From positions 472,251 to 536,250 of the forward strand of contig NZ_FOYO01000001.1 of assembly GCF_900111945.1 (NCBI RefSeq): a DNA stretch of 64,000 nucleotides. The letters are read 5' to 3'. The notes beneath the pieces are model-generated. The model saw nothing but the letters and a program-made list of their open reading frames with translations. It searched no databases and had not been told where the DNA came from. Shown here one piece after another: positions 62,786-64,000 of this stretch. Positions within the stretch are counted from its first letter, which is position 1. Every line of letters begins with the position of its first letter. The translations under genes and the position numbers were made by a program. The DNA comes from Litoreibacter janthinus (GTDB taxonomy: Bacteria > Pseudomonadota > Alphaproteobacteria > Rhodobacterales > Rhodobacteraceae).

Positions 62786-63154
62786 TCAGCGCCTGAGGGA
62801 CGCTGAAACGAACAAAACCCATCCCAGAATCCCTTGGCTGTGGGCAGATAGGGTCGCGTCAGATTGGAAGGTCAAAAGCCGCACGATGTGCCCAAGGCCT
62901 TCGGGCCAACCAATCACGAATTGAGCGGGCAAGCCCTCGAAAATCAAACGATAGTATTGGTAATAGATCTGCGGCGACAGCCAAACGAACGCCATGAACG
63001 ACGCAAGTGCTATAAACAAGCGTAGGATCAGTTTTCTTTCAGCATTGAACCGCCAGCATCCATAGACCCAGCCAAACATTAACAGCGCCGACAGCACAAG
63101 CAGGCCGGCTTGCTTCGGAGCTGTCAATGTGAAGAAGCTATCGCCGTCGTACAA
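62786..63154 (-). CDS. Small membrane protein of unknown function, 122 residues
   Basis: A short protein with about three membrane segments (for example LLVLSALLMFGWVYGCW and LFIALASFMAFVWLSPQIYY). The start is a TTG at 63154, eight bases after the bicupin stop, with AGGG about 6 bases before it, so translation probably depends on the upstream gene. No family was recognised. It lies between a GT4 gene and a bicupin gene on the same strand. Confidence 0.68.
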   Translation of the reverse strand: MYDGDSFFTLTAPKQAGLLVLSALLMFGWVYGCWRFNAERKLILRLFIALASFMAFVWLSPQIYYQYYRLIFEGLPAQFVIGWPEGLGHIVRLLTFQSDATLSAHSQGILGWVLFVSASLRR

Positions 63155-63162
63155 AACAGACC

Positions 63163-63849
63163 CTAATCAGCGGCAAAGTTGGGTTCTTCAGCGTAGGGAA
63201 GGTGACCGAGTTTCATCCAGACGCGGGCACCGCGTGGCCCCGCCTGTGCATTCAGTGTCGATCCCACCGGAAGTCTAAGCCAGTCATGCTTGTCCAAGGT
63301 GTTGGCACCTTCGATAACGGTCCCGTCGAGAACAAGAACCTCCGCCCCCTGTGGTACGTCCAAGTCCACCTCCGCGTCCGGATCCCAAGACTCGACACGG
63401 ACCTCTTCTCGTTCATCGCGAAACAAAACGGCCAAGTTTACATTTGGCCGGCTATCATCTGGCACGAGTTCGACGTCATTCAGGTTCACTGTGACAGAGG
63501 TTCGGTCATTCAGATCAAACTGCCACAGCTTCACGAAAATCGTGCACCCCTCGTCCGACCCCGGTGTATGGCTCGTAGTGGGTGGGTTTCGGACGTATGT
63601 GCCGATAGGGAAATCGCCATGCTCGTCTTGAAACACCCCATCCAGAACGATGAATTCTTCGCCACCCGTATGCGTGTGCGCTGAAAAATGACTGTCGGGC
63701 GCGTAGCGAACAATCGATGTCGCCCGAGCGACCTCGTCGCCAATGCGATCCAACATTTGCCGATCGACGCCAGGCATCGGAGACGGCACCCAAGGCGTCT
63801 TGCTGGAATGAACAACCACGCGTTTAGAAAAGTCTGAATTCAGGTCCAT
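63163..63849 (-). CDS. ChrR-type cupin protein (two tandem cupin repeats)
   Basis: The protein holds two cupin units. The first (about residues 45-115) has the metal ligands in HFSAHTHTGGEEFIVLDGVF and a later TSHTPGSDEG histidine. The second (about 150-220, AEVLVLDGTVIEGANTLDKH) lacks the HxH pair. The first unit resembles the cupin half of the anti-sigma factor ChrR. The zinc-binding N-terminal domain of ChrR and a sigma-factor gene are missing, so a direct anti-sigma role is not supported. It could sense or bind a small metal-dependent ligand. Confidence 0.85.
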   Translation of the reverse strand: MDLNSDFSKRVVVHSSKTPWVPSPMPGVDRQMLDRIGDEVARATSIVRYAPDSHFSAHTHTGGEEFIVLDGVFQDEHGDFPIGTYVRNPPTTSHTPGSDEGCTIFVKLWQFDLNDRTSVTVNLNDVELVPDDSRPNVNLAVLFRDEREEVRVESWDPDAEVDLDVPQGAEVLVLDGTVIEGANTLDKHDWLRLPVGSTLNAQAGPRGARVWMKLGHLPYAEEPNFAAD

Positions 63850-63907
63850 CTCGGTCTCCGATTATCTTTCACCGAAGCTAACGGGGATTGGCGCGATAGC
63901 AATCGAG

Positions 63908-64000
63908 TCACACGACACTGTGAGAAAATCCGACGCCTATGGCTTGCCCGCCCGCCTTCTCTTCGGGTGAAGCGGCCAGAGAAACGGTCCAATGCGTGGT
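63908..64000 (-). CDS. Possible C-terminus of a gene cut by the window edge
   Basis: A 30-codon open frame enters from the right edge and ends at 63908, with the sequence TTHWTVSLAASPEEKAGGQA just before the end. The reading is GC-biased like real coding DNA here, but 30 codons can stay open by chance. No family can be named. Confidence 0.3.
   Translation of the reverse strand, partial: TTHWTVSLAASPEEKAGGQAIGVGFSHSVV

Noticed and set aside
1..64000. CRISPR arrays, insertion sequences, prophage, tRNA or rRNA genes
   Set aside because: No regular direct-repeat array, transposase-like protein, phage structural gene or recognisable tRNA/rRNA sequence was found on reading both strands.

Overview
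The window looks like an ordinary, gene-dense piece of an alphaproteobacterial chromosome from the Rhodobacteraceae, most likely the marine Roseobacter group. The evidence is indirect. The DNA is moderately GC-rich. The order hdaH-like, xseB, ispA, dxs is typical of these bacteria, as is a petP-petR pair. There are also a tcuAB pair, Hint-domain secreted proteins, a Roseobacter-type bacterial sodium channel and a perfect TTAA-N7-TTAA CtrA-type box. I see no rRNA, tRNA, CRISPR array, insertion sequence or prophage. No gene-free stretch exceeds 300 bases; the longest, about 298 bases at 8971-9268, holds the CtrA-type box.

Layout, left to right. 1-3.5 kb: a LysR regulator divergent from tcuAB (tricarballylate oxidation), with the edge of a possible transporter. 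3.5-9 kb, minus strand: a lytic transglycosylase, RNase R, a CofC/DUF2064-like protein and dapE. 9.2-11.6 kb: two Hint-domain proteins, one with an intact active centre and one degenerate. 12-13 kb: a prokaryotic ionotropic-glutamate-receptor-like channel. 13-19.4 kb: dapD, a LOG-family protein, a GFA-family protein, an operon of UMF1-type permease, MepA and a phytase-esterase-like protein, a thioesterase and YggT. 19.4-22.4 kb: exported MsrA and an M48 protease with a DUF898 membrane protein. 22.5-24.4 kb: an aminotransferase, a small lipoprotein and a sulfotransferase-like protein. 24.5-29.7 kb: argG, a membrane protein with ilvA, and an orphan Hpt protein divergent from a receiver-PP2C phosphatase. 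29.7-39.3 kb: NUDIX proteins, Hsp33, CCA transferase, LysE exporter, two tandem ABC exporters, an RNA methyltransferase and a BacNav channel. 39.3-45.5 kb: isoprenoid precursor genes, petP-petR and ilvE. 45.5-52.8 kb: small proteins, a DMT permease, an App1-like protein, the HupE/DUF4198 pair, DUF2794, NlpC/P60 and M17 peptidases. 53.4-55.4 kb: carbonic anhydrase, SbtA-like bicarbonate permease and a PII-like protein. 55.4-58.1 kb: a DUF4139 protein and asd. 58.2-64 kb: an ABC exporter fused to an FkbM methyltransferase, facing two glycosyltransferases, then a small membrane protein and a bicupin.

Genes that work together. dapD, dapE and asd all serve lysine/diaminopimelate synthesis but are scattered. 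dxs and ispA make prenyl diphosphates. The 53.4-55.4 kb trio forms a plausible inorganic-carbon uptake unit. The 58-63 kb block looks like surface-glycan assembly or export.

The window is very compact. Many same-strand neighbours overlap by ATGA or GTGA. Seven of thirteen convergent pairs share a four-base stop-stop overlap, and one divergent pair shares a CATG start palindrome. Nothing here is clearly a new defence or mobile system. The most unusual items are the ABC-FkbM fusion with an internal ribosome-binding site and GTG, the interlocked HupE/DUF4198 starts, the degenerate second Hint protein, the glutamate-receptor-like channel and the bicarbonate trio. All functional assignments come from motifs and family recall; no database search was run.
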